From contig JALFDW010000033.1 of the NCBI GenBank assembly GCA_022778545.1, forward strand, positions 1-64,000: a stretch of DNA of 64,000 bases, given 5' to 3'. Within the stretch, counting starts at the first letter, position 1, and each line of letters starts with the position of its first letter. The DNA is from a bacterium. GTDB taxonomy: Bacteria > Bacillota > Clostridia > Christensenellales > CAG-138. The position numbers and the translations under genes are program-made. The notes beneath the pieces were generated by a model that did no database searches, was not told the origin of the DNA, and saw nothing but the letters and a program-made list of their open reading frames with translations. This document shows positions 11,016 to 19,716 of the stretch, one piece after another.

Positions 11016-12377
11016 TTAGCCGACGGCCTTGAGCACCATGTACAGGCGCTGATAATCATCGCCGGAGGAATCCGCGCAGGTCATGAGGAGCATCAGCTTG
11101 TCGCTGCTGCTGGCGTTCGAGACCTTCATGCCGCGGTATGCGCTCGTGGCATAGCTGAACTGGCTGTTGAGCCACTGCTGCTTCATCTCGCCGGTGACGG
11201 TGGAATTGAAGCAGTTGAGATACAGGATCTTCTTGCGCGCAGAGGCGGAGGAGACGGTGCTCTTGTCGATCTCATAGAAGCAGACGAGCTGCCACTGGGA
11301 GGAGCCGTTGTAGCGGATGTTGAAGATGGAGGTCTTGCAATCCGTGCAGGTGGCGCTGCAGCGCTTGGTATAGTCGCACTTGGTCTTGCCGAGCCATGCG
11401 TTCTGCACATGATGCAGCGCATGCAGGCCGGTCTGGCTCACGCGCATGTTGTGGCCGGTGATGACGGCGATGGGGTCGTCATAATAGCTCATGGCGTAAA
11501 CATAGTTGACGGAGGAGCTGTACGCGTTGTAGCGGAAGTTGCCCTTGCTGTCCAGCGCGTTGCAGTAGATGTAGGTGTTGATGTTCGTGCCGGGAACCTG
11601 GATGGTACCCCAACGGTCGGCGCTCGTGCCGGTATACTTGGCGTAGCGGTTCTTGCCCACGCTCTGTGAGCCTGTGTTGATTGGATTCACGGATTCAAGG
11701 GAGCTGGTGCTGCCATTGCCGCCGCTGATGCCGTTGCTGCTGCTACTGCTGCTGTTAGAGCTGCCGAGCTGCACATATTTCGAGGAAACGTAGCCCTCCT
11801 TGCCATCGAAGGAGACTTTATAATAGCTGCCGCTGGTGCTAAGCACGGTGACGGTGACGCCCTTGTTCAGCTTTGCCACGCGGGAGGAATCGGAAGAGGC
11901 TTTCTTGCGCAGGCTGACCCAGGATTCGCAGTTGACGATCGTGCCCAACTGGGCAGAGCTGGTGCTGCCGTTACCGCCGCTGATGCCGTTGCTGCTGTTG
12001 CTGCTGTTGCTGCCGGAGTTGAGCTGTACGTACTTGGAGGAGACATAGCCTTCCTTGCCGTTATAAGAAACTTTATAATAGCTGCCGCTGGTGCCGAGCA
12101 CGGTCACGGTGGCGTCCTTTTTCAGCTTCGCGATGCGGGAGGAAGAGGAGGACGCGCTCTTGCGCAGGCTGACCCAGGAGCTGCAGTTGACGATCGTGCC
12201 GGTCTGGCCGCTCGCCTGGCTGCTGCTCTCCGAGGAGGAGCCGCCGGTGACCGTTACGCCGCCGGCGCTGATGCCGCTGCCGACGATAATTTCCTTCGGG
12301 GCGGCGAACGCAGCGCCCGCCACACTAAGGAGCGTGAGTGCCACCAGCAGGAGAGAAAGTGCTTTCTTAGTTCTCAT
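11016..12377 (-). CDS. Secreted SH3b-repeat protein with class B-type sortase domain
   Basis: 453 aa. A signal peptide (LLLVALTLLSVAGAAFA, cleavage near residue 26) precedes two bacterial SH3 repeats (INVxSWVSLRK...YYKVS(Y/F)(N/D)GKEGYVSSKYVQL) at about 60-120 and 143-200, joined by Ser/Gly/Asn linkers. The C-terminal domain from about residue 235 is sortase-like, with TGHNM (His), LLMTCA (Cys) and DDYQRLYMVL (Arg) as the catalytic triad. Sortases are transpeptidases normally anchored in the membrane; here the enzyme appears exported and held at the wall through SH3b domains. No LPXTG- or NPQTN-type substrate gene is adjacent. Class B is inferred from the SrtB-like insert. Confidence 0.85.
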   Translation of the reverse strand: MRTKKALSLLLVALTLLSVAGAAFAAPKEIIVGSGISAGGVTVTGGSSSESSSQASGQTGTIVNCSSWVSLRKSASSSSSRIAKLKKDATVTVLGTSGSYYKVSYNGKEGYVSSKYVQLNSGSNSSNSSNGISGGNGSTSSAQLGTIVNCESWVSLRKKASSDSSRVAKLNKGVTVTVLSTSGSYYKVSFDGKEGYVSSKYVQLGSSNSSSSSSNGISGGNGSTSSLESVNPINTGSQSVGKNRYAKYTGTSADRWGTIQVPGTNINTYIYCNALDSKGNFRYNAYSSSVNYVYAMSYYDDPIAVITGHNMRVSQTGLHALHHVQNAWLGKTKCDYTKRCSATCTDCKTSIFNIRYNGSSQWQLVCFYEIDKSTVSSASARKKILYLNCFNSTVTGEMKQQWLNSQFSYATSAYRGMKVSNASSSDKLMLLMTCADSSGDDYQRLYMVLKAVG

Positions 12378-12422
12378 GGTGTGATTTGACCTTCCTTTCT
12401 TTGCGTTCCGCCGGCAGACGGA

Positions 12423-12890
12423 TCATTCGTCGCTGCCGGACTGTTCTTCCGTTTCGGGTTCCGCAGGCGTTTCTTCCTGCTCAAATGAGAATGCGCTTTC
12501 CGGCATCCGGGTGCCGGAAGCCGTTGTGCCGCCCCGTTTCCTGGCTTCCTCTTCCGCTGCAGCGCGCGCCTTTTCGCGGTCTGTCATCACGGCGCTGAAC
12601 ACCATGAGCCCGATGAGGGAGATGAGACCCAGCACCCAGAGAACGGTGTTGAGGACCGAGCCGGTCGGCGCAATGTTGAAGATCTCCAGCACGCCCTTTA
12701 CGATGAGCAGCACGCCGGAAACGGCCGAGAGAATGCGCATCCAGAAACGATATTTTTCCGGTGAGCATTTCGGGTATTCGTTCCGCAGCAACTTCGCTTT
12801 GCCGAAGATGGCGATCCACAGCAGATACACGCCTGCCGCAGGCATAACGAGGGAAAACAGATCAATTTGGGGCAATTCCATTTGGGGCAT
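12423..12890 (-). CDS. Small three-pass membrane protein of unknown function
   Basis: 155 aa from the MPQMELPQ start, which has AGGA nine nt upstream. The ORF-track extension upstream overlaps cysS and has no ribosome site. Hydrophobic segments lie at about 11-28, 49-68 and 78-98, followed by a charged Lys/Arg/Glu helix and a Glu-rich acidic tail (TPAEPETEEQSGSDE). It lies between cysS and the sortase gene on the same strand. I do not recognise a family. Basic and then acidic tails after the last helix suggest a cytoplasmic C terminus. Confidence 0.65.
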   Translation of the reverse strand: MPQMELPQIDLFSLVMPAAGVYLLWIAIFGKAKLLRNEYPKCSPEKYRFWMRILSAVSGVLLIVKGVLEIFNIAPTGSVLNTVLWVLGLISLIGLMVFSAVMTDREKARAAAEEEARKRGGTTASGTRMPESAFSFEQEETPAEPETEEQSGSDE

Positions 12891-12981
12891 TGATTCGGTT
12901 CCTGCCTTTCTAAAATATACCAATCCGGTTCGGATTATACAAGCGTCCGCCCGGCTTGTTAACCCAATGTTTACAGACGGT

Positions 12982-14433
12982 TCAGATCCGCTTGAGCTTT
13001 GCGCCCTCGCGGGTATCCTCCACGGCAAAGCCCAGCGCCTTGAGCGCTTCGCGCAGCTCATCCGCACGGGCCCAGTTCTTCGCCTTGCGCGCTTCGATGC
13101 GCTCGAGCGCAAGCGCTTCGGCCTCCGGGTTCGCCTCGCCTTCCGTCACGACGGTGGCCTGCGTTTCCGCCTTTGCAAGCCGCTCCGCTTCCGCGCGTGC
13201 CCGTTCTGCGGCGGGGAGCAGGGAGAGGCCGAGCACCGTATCGAATTCGCCGAGGAGTGCGAGCTTCGTCGTGGCGTTCGTTTCGGATTTCAGCACGTCA
13301 TACAGCACGGTCACGCCGAGGGACGTGTTGAGGTCGTTGCCGAGCGCGGCGTGGAACTTTTCGCGCAGCGGCTGTGCCGCCGCTTCATCAAAGGCTTCAC
13401 CCGCTTCCGGCCGGAGGGCTGCGATGCGGCTGATAAGCTTGTTGTAGGTCGTTGCCGCATTGTCAAGATTCTCAAAGCTGAACACGAGCGATTTCCGGTA
13501 GTGCGACTGCAGGCAGAACAGCCGGTACACGAGCGGGTCATACCCTTTTTCCTCGAGCAGGGAGACCGTAAGGAACTCGCCCTTGGATTTGCTCATCTTG
13601 CCGCTGTTCGTGTTCAGGTGCAGCACATGGAACCAGTATTTGCACCAGGGGTGCCCGAGATACGCTTCGCTCTGCGCGATCTCGTTGGTGTGGTGCGGGA
13701 AGGCGTTGTCGATGCCGCCGCAGTGGATGTCAAGATCCTCGCCGAGGTGCTTCATGCTGATGCCGGAGCATTCGATGTGCCAGCCCGGATAGCCCGTGCC
13801 CCAGGGGGAATCCCATTTAAGCTCCTGATCTTCGAATTTGGACTTGGTGAACCAGAGCACGAAGTCCGCCTTGTTGCGCTTGTTTTCGTCCGCCTCTACG
13901 CCCTCGCGCACGCCGACGGCGAGATCCTCTTCTTTATGATCGTTGAAGATATAGTACTTGTCGAGCTTTGCGGTGTCGAAATAGATGTTGCCGCCCGCTT
14001 CGTAGGCGTAGCCCTTTTCGATCAGCCTCTCGATGAGGTGGATGTACTCCGCGATGCAGTTCGTCGCGGGTTCGACCACATCCGGCCGCTTGATGTTGAG
14101 CTTGCGGCAGTCCTCAAAGAACGCGTCCGTATAGAACTTCGCGATCTCCATGACCGTCTTGTGTTCGCGCTTTGCGCCCTTGAGCATCTTATCCTCGCCG
14201 GTATCCGCATCCGAGGAGAGATGGCCGACGTCCGTGATGTTCATGACGCGCTTGACGTTATAGCCGGAGTAGCGCAGGTATTTTTCCAGCACGTCCTCCA
14301 TGATGTAGGAGCGCAGGTTGCCGATATGGGCAAAGTGATAGACCGTCGGGCCGCAGGTGTACATCTTGACGATGTCCGGGTGGTTGGGTATAAACTCCTC
14401 TTTTCTGCGGGTCGCGGAGTTGTAAAGCTGCAT
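12982..14433 (-). CDS. cysS: Cysteinyl-tRNA synthetase
   Basis: 483 aa, a class I synthetase that charges tRNA-Cys. The signature elements are the zinc/cysteine-binding MYTCGPTVYHFAHIGN with the HIGH-type HIGN, the zinc-site stretch GWHIECSGISMKHLG, the GIDNAFPHHTNEIAQSE motif and the KMSKS loop (GKMSKSKGEF) at about residue 270. The C-terminal anticodon-binding helices end in KALGFAVEDTREGAKLKR. The ribosome site is GAAGGAGGAAGATC. A minus-strand TATAAT overlaps the stop of the upstream ATPase gene (14481-14486) and may be its own -10 box. No T-box leader is visible. Confidence 0.97.
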   Translation of the reverse strand: MQLYNSATRRKEEFIPNHPDIVKMYTCGPTVYHFAHIGNLRSYIMEDVLEKYLRYSGYNVKRVMNITDVGHLSSDADTGEDKMLKGAKREHKTVMEIAKFYTDAFFEDCRKLNIKRPDVVEPATNCIAEYIHLIERLIEKGYAYEAGGNIYFDTAKLDKYYIFNDHKEEDLAVGVREGVEADENKRNKADFVLWFTKSKFEDQELKWDSPWGTGYPGWHIECSGISMKHLGEDLDIHCGGIDNAFPHHTNEIAQSEAYLGHPWCKYWFHVLHLNTNSGKMSKSKGEFLTVSLLEEKGYDPLVYRLFCLQSHYRKSLVFSFENLDNAATTYNKLISRIAALRPEAGEAFDEAAAQPLREKFHAALGNDLNTSLGVTVLYDVLKSETNATTKLALLGEFDTVLGLSLLPAAERARAEAERLAKAETQATVVTEGEANPEAEALALERIEARKAKNWARADELREALKALGFAVEDTREGAKLKRI

Positions 14434-14481
14434 GATCTTCCTCCTTCGGGAAAGCGTTGCCGCCGGATTTTCAATTTATTA

Positions 14482-15855
14482 TTATACCACGCCGGAGAGC
14501 TCTTCCGCAAGGCGAACGGCAGCCGCGACGGAAAGCTGATCCCTTGCATCCACCTGATAATCCACGCAGGCGTTGCGCACGGCGGCGGGGTTTGCGGCGG
14601 CGCCGCGCTGGGCGAGGAGCGCCTCCACCATTCCGGCAAATTCAGCAATCTTCGGATAAGGGAAGCGGAGCGTTTTCATGCTCCCGCACTCCGGTTCCGC
14701 CGTGCGCGCCGTGATGACGGGCAGCACGTTTGCGGGGGAAGCAAAGGCCGCGCGCCGTGCGAAGAAAGCGCGCATCTCCGGCGCGGAACAGTCTGCGTCG
14801 TCAAAAAGGAGCAGAAAGCGCAGCGGTTGTGCGCCGAGGGAGGAGAGCAGCGCGTCCCCGTCAAAGGCGGCGCCGCGGGGAAGCAGCACGAGCCGAAGCT
14901 CCGGCAGCTCCTCGGCGAGGTTGAGCGCAAGTGCGGTCTTTCCCGTGCCGGCGGGCCCTGTGAGCAGCACGGGCTCCGCCGTTTCGCCGCGCATGAAGCG
15001 GATGGAATGGTCAAGGAGCGCGGTGCGCTGCGGCTCATAGAAGGGGAGGGGGCAATACTGCCCGGCGGGCCGGGAGAAGGGAAGAAACTCGTTTTGTTTC
15101 ACGTGAAACAGCTTATCCCGCAGGAACGGCGCGGAGCCGTATGCGGCGAAGAAATTCCAGAGATCATCACAGAGGGCGCGCCAATCTTCCGACTCGAGCA
15201 GGCGGATGATGACCTCCTCGAGCGCCTCATCCGAAACGTAGGAGTCCCGAAGGCCCATTTCCCCGTAGTGCCAGGAGAGCCATTCGGCTTCGGGCGGCAT
15301 GGAGGCAAGGAGCGGGGCGGGCATTTCCGGTTCCGGCGCTGGTTTTGCGTTTGCGGCGGGTGCGGGGCGGACGCTGCCGCCGGCCCACACGGCGGAGGAC
15401 ATCAGGGAGATATTGTCCCGAGCGTGGCGCGGCTTGAGCTGAAGCGCGCGATGGCGTTCGGCCGCCATGCGGTAAAGATGCGCGCCGGAGAGTGTTGCCA
15501 GCTCCCCGAGGATGGCAAGGTCCGCGCGCATGGCGCTGCGCTCGGCTTCCTCCATGCGGCCGTCCGCCGCCATGACGGCAAAGGCGTGGGGGCGCAGGAG
15601 CACGAGTGAGATGAGATAATCGAGCCAGAGATCCCCGCTGACACGGCGCGCGCCGCAGGAAAGGAGCGCGGCGGTAAGTGCATGATAGCAGGAGAGGGCG
15701 CCAAGCGTATCCCCCGCATGGATGGCTGCCGCCGTGGCGAACAGGTGCGCGAGCGGAGAATCCTCCTGCCCGTCCCGCAGGATCGTAAGCCGCGGGAGAA
15801 GGGAGGCGATGCGTTCCGCGCCCTCAGCGGGCGCGCATTCGCGGAAGCTGAACAT
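14482..15855 (-). CDS. DUF815-type P-loop ATPase
   Basis: 457 aa. An Ala/Leu-rich helical N-terminal half (about 1-225) precedes an AAA-like ATPase: YEPQRTALLDHSIRFMRG, Walker A GPAGTGKTAL at about 295 and Walker B LLLFDDAD at about 343. The arrangement, with a long N-terminal region and a ..PQ...L..N..F..G lead-in, matches DUF815 proteins, whose biochemical role is unknown. The ribosome site AAGGGGGTCTT fixes the start. A perfect 16-bp parS lies inside the gene, encoding LFHVKQ. It lies upstream of cysS on the same strand. Confidence 0.8.
   Translation of the reverse strand: MFSFRECAPAEGAERIASLLPRLTILRDGQEDSPLAHLFATAAAIHAGDTLGALSCYHALTAALLSCGARRVSGDLWLDYLISLVLLRPHAFAVMAADGRMEEAERSAMRADLAILGELATLSGAHLYRMAAERHRALQLKPRHARDNISLMSSAVWAGGSVRPAPAANAKPAPEPEMPAPLLASMPPEAEWLSWHYGEMGLRDSYVSDEALEEVIIRLLESEDWRALCDDLWNFFAAYGSAPFLRDKLFHVKQNEFLPFSRPAGQYCPLPFYEPQRTALLDHSIRFMRGETAEPVLLTGPAGTGKTALALNLAEELPELRLVLLPRGAAFDGDALLSSLGAQPLRFLLLFDDADCSAPEMRAFFARRAAFASPANVLPVITARTAEPECGSMKTLRFPYPKIAEFAGMVEALLAQRGAAANPAAVRNACVDYQVDARDQLSVAAAVRLAEELSGVV
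15095..15110. promoter_or_regulatory. parS: parS centromere site 1 (perfect)
   Basis: TGTTTCACGTGAAACA is an exact match to the ParB-binding parS consensus, here embedded in the DUF815 coding sequence. parB is encoded 6.6 kb away. Confidence 0.93.
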
Positions 15856-15919
15856 AAGACCCCCTTAAAAAGCAAAGAACTGGAGGCCGGGCATCCGGCC
15901 TAACCTTATTGTCCGTTGC

Positions 15920-15945
15920 GGGGCAGGAATTGTCAATTGTTATTT
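15920..15945. repeat. Short heptamer array between divergent genes
   Basis: gaattgtcaattgttatt holds two to three ATTGACA-type units between the DUF815 gene start and murG. No other blocks are seen here. Confidence 0.5.
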
Positions 15946-16033
15946 GCTTCGCCGGGCGGCGAATGATATACTTATTTTGCTTTTGCGCATAGTATGAAAG
16001 CGGAGAGCATAGTTTATTGGAAGGGCTTAAGCG

Positions 16034-17104
16034 ATGGAGAAAAAGATCATCCTGACGGGCGGCGGTTCCGCCGGCCATGTTACGCCGAACCTGGCGCTTT
16101 TGCCGCAGCTTCAGGCCGAGGGCATCGAGGTGCATTACATCGGCACGGCGGACGGCATCGAGCGCACGATCGTTTCGGAACGCAGCGACATCACATATCA
16201 CGTCATATCCTCCGGCAAGCTGCGCCGGTATTTTTCCTGGAAGAACTTCACAGACCCGTTCCGCGTGCTGCGCGGCATGTTCCAGGCGCGCCGCATCATG
16301 CGCGAGGTGAAGCCGGCGGCGGTGTTTTCCAAGGGCGGTTTCGTTTCCGTGCCGGTTGTGATCGCCGCGCACGGGAAGCATATCCCGGTGGTGACCCATG
16401 AATCGGACTATACGCCCGGGCTTGCGAACAAGATCAACGCAAAATTTGCGGATAAGATCTGCGTCACCTTTGAGGATACGCTTTCGCATGTGGGCGCGAA
16501 GGGCGTGCATACGGGGACGCCGATCCGCCCGGAGCTTTACGAGGGCGACAAGGCGCGCGGCCTTTCCTTCCTCGGGTTTGACGACAAAAAGCCCATCCTG
16601 CTCGTGATGGGCGGGAGCCTTGGCGCGGCGGCGGTGAACGACGCGGTGCGCGCGGCGCTGCCGAAGCTGCTCGCAAGCTACGACATCGTGCATCTCTGCG
16701 GGAAGGGCAAGGTGGAGGAAAGCCTTGCGCAGCCGGGCTACCGCCAGTTTGAATATGTGAACGAAGAATTGCCCGACGTGCTTGCTGCGACGGACATTGT
16801 CGTCTCCCGCGCGGGAGCGAACGCGGTGTTTGAGTTTCTGGCGCTCTCCAAGCCGGCGCTGCTCATCCCGCTGCCGCGCTCCGCGAGCCGGGGGGATCAG
16901 ATCCTCAACGCGGGCTACTTTGCGCGCAAGGGCTTTGCGATGGTGCTTGAGCAGGAATCGCTCACGCCGGAGACGCTGCTTGACGCGGTGAACGACCTTT
17001 ACGACAGGCGGCTTTCCTTCATCGCCACGATGAGCGCCGAGCCTCTTGCGGACGGCACGGACGAAGTGCTTGCGGTGATCCGCAGCGCCATGGAGAAAAA
17101 GTGA
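16034..17104 (+). CDS. murG: UDP-GlcNAc:lipid I N-acetylglucosaminyltransferase
   Basis: 356 aa, GT28 family. It transfers GlcNAc to undecaprenyl-PP-MurNAc-pentapeptide to make lipid II on the inner membrane face. The N-terminal GGGSAGHVTPNLAL loop and the C-terminal UDP-GlcNAc-binding stretch (LVMGGSLGAAAVNDAV, VSRAGANAVFEFLALSKPALLIPLPRSASRGDQILNA) are canonical. AGGG twelve nt upstream serves as a weak ribosome site. The usual dcw neighbours (mraY, murD, ftsW, murC) are absent. The stop is followed immediately by repeat block A. Confidence 0.96.
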   Translation: MEKKIILTGGGSAGHVTPNLALLPQLQAEGIEVHYIGTADGIERTIVSERSDITYHVISSGKLRRYFSWKNFTDPFRVLRGMFQARRIMREVKPAAVFSKGGFVSVPVVIAAHGKHIPVVTHESDYTPGLANKINAKFADKICVTFEDTLSHVGAKGVHTGTPIRPELYEGDKARGLSFLGFDDKKPILLVMGGSLGAAAVNDAVRAALPKLLASYDIVHLCGKGKVEESLAQPGYRQFEYVNEELPDVLAATDIVVSRAGANAVFEFLALSKPALLIPLPRSASRGDQILNAGYFARKGFAMVLEQESLTPETLLDAVNDLYDRRLSFIATMSAEPLADGTDEVLAVIRSAMEKK

Positions 17105-17325
17105 AAGGCGAAGGGTGAAAAGTGAAGGGCTGCGGGAAATTGACAATTGATAATTGACAATGCAGCCGAGAGGACGAATGTAGGGGATGGCCTCCGGACG
17201 TCCCGCGAAATAAAACAATGGCACCGTTTTCACCCGCGCCGTGAAGGTGCGCCGCACCTTCAAATCCATTTCCCTCTTCCCCGGGGAAGGGTGAGGGGGA
17301 TGGGATGCTGCATCCCAACATATTT
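17105..17325. repeat. Intergenic repeat cluster 5: full composite A-B-C-D-E
   Basis: This is the clearest complete composite. Block A (aaaggcgaagggtgaaaagtgaagggctg), heptamer block B (attgacaattgataattgacaatg), block C (gaggacgaatgtaggggatggcctccggacgtcccgcg), block D (ccgtgaaggtgcgccgcaccttcaa) and block E (ccctcttccccggggaaggg...gggatggg) follow one another between the murG stop and the next gene. The ORF track's long upstream extension of the next gene runs through it and is not real. Confidence 0.9.
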
Positions 17326-17347
17326 TATAACACGAAAGGAGAAACCC

Positions 17348-18901
17348 ATGCGGGAGCTTACGAAAGAGCAGGTTGAAAAGCGGCTTGCCGCGCCCAACGG
17401 GTCGGAGACGCTGTTCGCGGAGGCGGAAGCCGCCTTTGATGCGGCGTGGGCGCTGTTTGCGGAGGATGGGAATGCCGCGGCATGCGCGTTCCTTTGCCGC
17501 TGCGCAAAGCGGCAGGCCTATGCGGCGCGCATCGACGCGCTGCTCGGGGAGGCGCGTGCGCCCCTGTATGCGGCGCTCCGTTCGGACGCGCCGAAGCTGC
17601 GCAAGAATGCAGCCCGCCTTGCGGGCGCGCTTGCGGATGAGCGGGATGTGCCTGCCCTTGTGGCGGCGCTTGCGGCGGAAGAACAGCGATTTGTGCGCCC
17701 GTCGCTTCTGCTTGCGCTCGGCGCCTGCGGTGGGGAACAGGCGGAAGCTGTGCTTTCGGCCTATTCCGTGGCGCCTGCGGCGGACGTGGGAGAGGAACGC
17801 CATGTGCGGGAAGAGACGGACGCGCTTGCCGCCGCAAAAAAGCGGTTCCTGCATTTTGAAAAGCATGGGTTCACAGGGCTCCCGAAGGCTTACCCCATCG
17901 AGCTCCGCACGCCGGACAAGCTGGAAGGCTCGCTGCGCTTTGAGCTGGAAGCCCAGGGCATCACGCCGGTCTCCACCGAGCCCGGCGCCGTTTACGTCAA
18001 CACAAAGGAGCTTGCGCCGCTGTTCGCGTGCCGCAGTTTCTTTGAGCTGCTGTTCCCGATCGCCCGGAAAGCATCCGCTGCGCCGGAACTGATCGCCCGG
18101 CATGCGGGCGCGTTTCTCCGGGAACTTTTGCCTGCTGCGCATACGGGAAAGCCGCCTTTCGGCTACCGCATCGAGGTGCGGGGTGAAAACGCGGAACGGG
18201 CTGCGCTTGCGAAGGCGGTCGCCGCGAAGCTCGACGGCAGCATGCTCGTCAACGCGCCCGGGGATTATGAGGCGGAGCTTCGCATCGAACTTCGCCCGAA
18301 TGGCAGTGCGGATGTGTTCCTGAAGCTGTATACCATACCGGACAGCCGCTTCGCGTACCGCGTGGGTGCGCTCCCTGCTTCCATTCATCCGGCGACGGCG
18401 GCGGCTGTGCTCCGCTATGCGCGGGCATATTTAAAGGAAGGCGCGCGCGTGCTTGATCCCTGCTGCGGCAGCGGGACACTGCTGATCGAGCGGGGAAAGC
18501 TGACGGAAACGGCTGCGCTCACGGGCGTGGACATCGCGCACAAGGCCATCGGCATCGCGCGGGAAAACGCCGCGGCGGCAGGCTCGCAGGCGAAATTCAT
18601 CTGCAACGACTGCCTGCGCTTTGAGGCGAAGCGCAAATATGATGAGGTGATCGCTAACCTGCCCTTCGGCAACCGGGTAGGCACGCATAAGAATAACGAG
18701 CGCCTGTATGCCGCCATGCTGGATAAGCTGCCGGAATGGCTCGTGCCGGGGGGCGTTGCGCTCCTTTACACCATGGAGTTCACGCTCCTTAAAAAGCTTG
18801 TGCGCGAGCGGCCGCAGCTTACGCTCATCACCGAAACACGCACGGAGGCGGACGGCCTTTTGCCGGGCGTTTTCCTGCTCAGGATGGCGCAGAAGCCGTA
18901 A
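17348..18901 (+). CDS. THUMP/COG0116-type SAM-dependent RNA methyltransferase with helical-repeat N terminus
   Basis: 517 aa from an ATG with AAAGGAG ahead of it. Residues 1-150 are Ala/Leu-rich helical repeats of HEAT-like appearance. About 165-330 resembles a THUMP-type RNA-binding region. The C-terminal Rossmann domain has VLDPCCGSGTLLIE (SAM binding) at about 370 and the N6-methyltransferase motif NLPFGNR at about 440. These features suit the TrmN/RlmL-N-type group that methylates guanosine N2 in tRNA or rRNA. The exact target is uncertain. The HEAT-like extension is unusual for the family. Confidence 0.82.
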   Translation: MRELTKEQVEKRLAAPNGSETLFAEAEAAFDAAWALFAEDGNAAACAFLCRCAKRQAYAARIDALLGEARAPLYAALRSDAPKLRKNAARLAGALADERDVPALVAALAAEEQRFVRPSLLLALGACGGEQAEAVLSAYSVAPAADVGEERHVREETDALAAAKKRFLHFEKHGFTGLPKAYPIELRTPDKLEGSLRFELEAQGITPVSTEPGAVYVNTKELAPLFACRSFFELLFPIARKASAAPELIARHAGAFLRELLPAAHTGKPPFGYRIEVRGENAERAALAKAVAAKLDGSMLVNAPGDYEAELRIELRPNGSADVFLKLYTIPDSRFAYRVGALPASIHPATAAAVLRYARAYLKEGARVLDPCCGSGTLLIERGKLTETAALTGVDIAHKAIGIARENAAAAGSQAKFICNDCLRFEAKRKYDEVIANLPFGNRVGTHKNNERLYAAMLDKLPEWLVPGGVALLYTMEFTLLKKLVRERPQLTLITETRTEADGLLPGVFLLRMAQKP

Positions 18902-19026
18902 AAGCCGAAATAATATGAAATTGTGAAAAATATGTTGAAGTATGCTGGAGAGGGATGCTATAATAATCCGGTATGCGCGGCCGGTGCTTTGAACCGGCGG
19001 CGACGACAGGAAGGGTTATAAAAAAC

Positions 19027-19716
19027 ATGCCAAAGTTTATTTCGCCGAAGGAAGCGGCTGCCTGCATCCCGCACGGCGCAACGCTCATGATCGGCGGTTT
19101 CATGGGGTGCGGCAATCCGCACAGGATCGTATCGGAGCTTGCAAAAAGCGGCAAGGGCGATTTTACATTGATCTGCAACGATGGCGCGATTCTGAACGGG
19201 CCGGATGGCAGCGAGTGCTACGGCGTTGCAAAGCTGATCCGCAACCATCAGGTGAAGCGCCTCATTGCGAGCCATGTCGGGCTCAACCCGGAGGTTGGCC
19301 AGCAGATGAACGCGGGCGAGCTTCAGGTGGATCTTCTGCCGCAGGGCTCCTTTGTGGAAATGATCCGCGCCGGCGGCTCCGGCCTCGGCGCCGTCGTAAC
19401 GCCCACCGGCGTTGATACCACTGTGGAGAATTCCCCGTTCGTTTACTCCAAGGTGGAGCTTGCGGGCAAAAAATACCTGATGATGCAGCCGCTGCATGCG
19501 GACTTTGCGCTCGTTTCCGGATATTATATCGACCGCAAGGGGAACATCTGGTACCGCGGCACCACGCGCAATTTCAACCATGTCATGGCGCTTGCGGCGA
19601 ACACCGTCATTGCCGAGGCGGATTATGTGGTCGACTGCGGGCAGATCGCGCCGGAAAACGTCGTTACGCCCGGCATCTTTGTGGATTACGTTGTGGATGG
19701 GGGAAGGGCGAAATGA
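19027..19716 (+). CDS. atoD: 3-oxoacid/acyl CoA-transferase subunit A
   Basis: 229 aa. With subunit B it moves CoA between acyl-CoAs and short-chain acids such as acetate, butyrate or acetoacetate. The SCOT alpha-subunit pattern is clear: PHGATLMIGGFMGCGNPHRIV near the N terminus, GLNPEVGQQMNAGEL, PQGSFVEMIRAGGSGLGAVVTPTGVDT, and DYVVDGGRAK at the end. I start at the Met preceded by GGAAGGG, not at the longer ORF start. Its stop overlaps the next ATG (ATGA), so the two subunits are coupled. The symbol follows the E. coli naming; the substrate is not shown by sequence. Confidence 0.88.
   Translation: MPKFISPKEAAACIPHGATLMIGGFMGCGNPHRIVSELAKSGKGDFTLICNDGAILNGPDGSECYGVAKLIRNHQVKRLIASHVGLNPEVGQQMNAGELQVDLLPQGSFVEMIRAGGSGLGAVVTPTGVDTTVENSPFVYSKVELAGKKYLMMQPLHADFALVSGYYIDRKGNIWYRGTTRNFNHVMALAANTVIAEADYVVDCGQIAPENVVTPGIFVDYVVDGGRAK

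Noticed and set aside
12511-15609. 1032-aa plus-strand ORF across cysS and the ATPase
   Set aside because: Shadow of two real minus-strand genes. High GC content removes stops from antisense frames.
17147-17347. N-terminal extension of the methyltransferase ORF
   Set aside because: It translates repeat blocks B-E. The real start at 17348 has AAAGGAG directly ahead.
15824-18388. 854-aa minus-strand ORF opposite murG and the methyltransferase
   Set aside because: Shadow frame; it even runs through repeat cluster 5 and has no domain signature.
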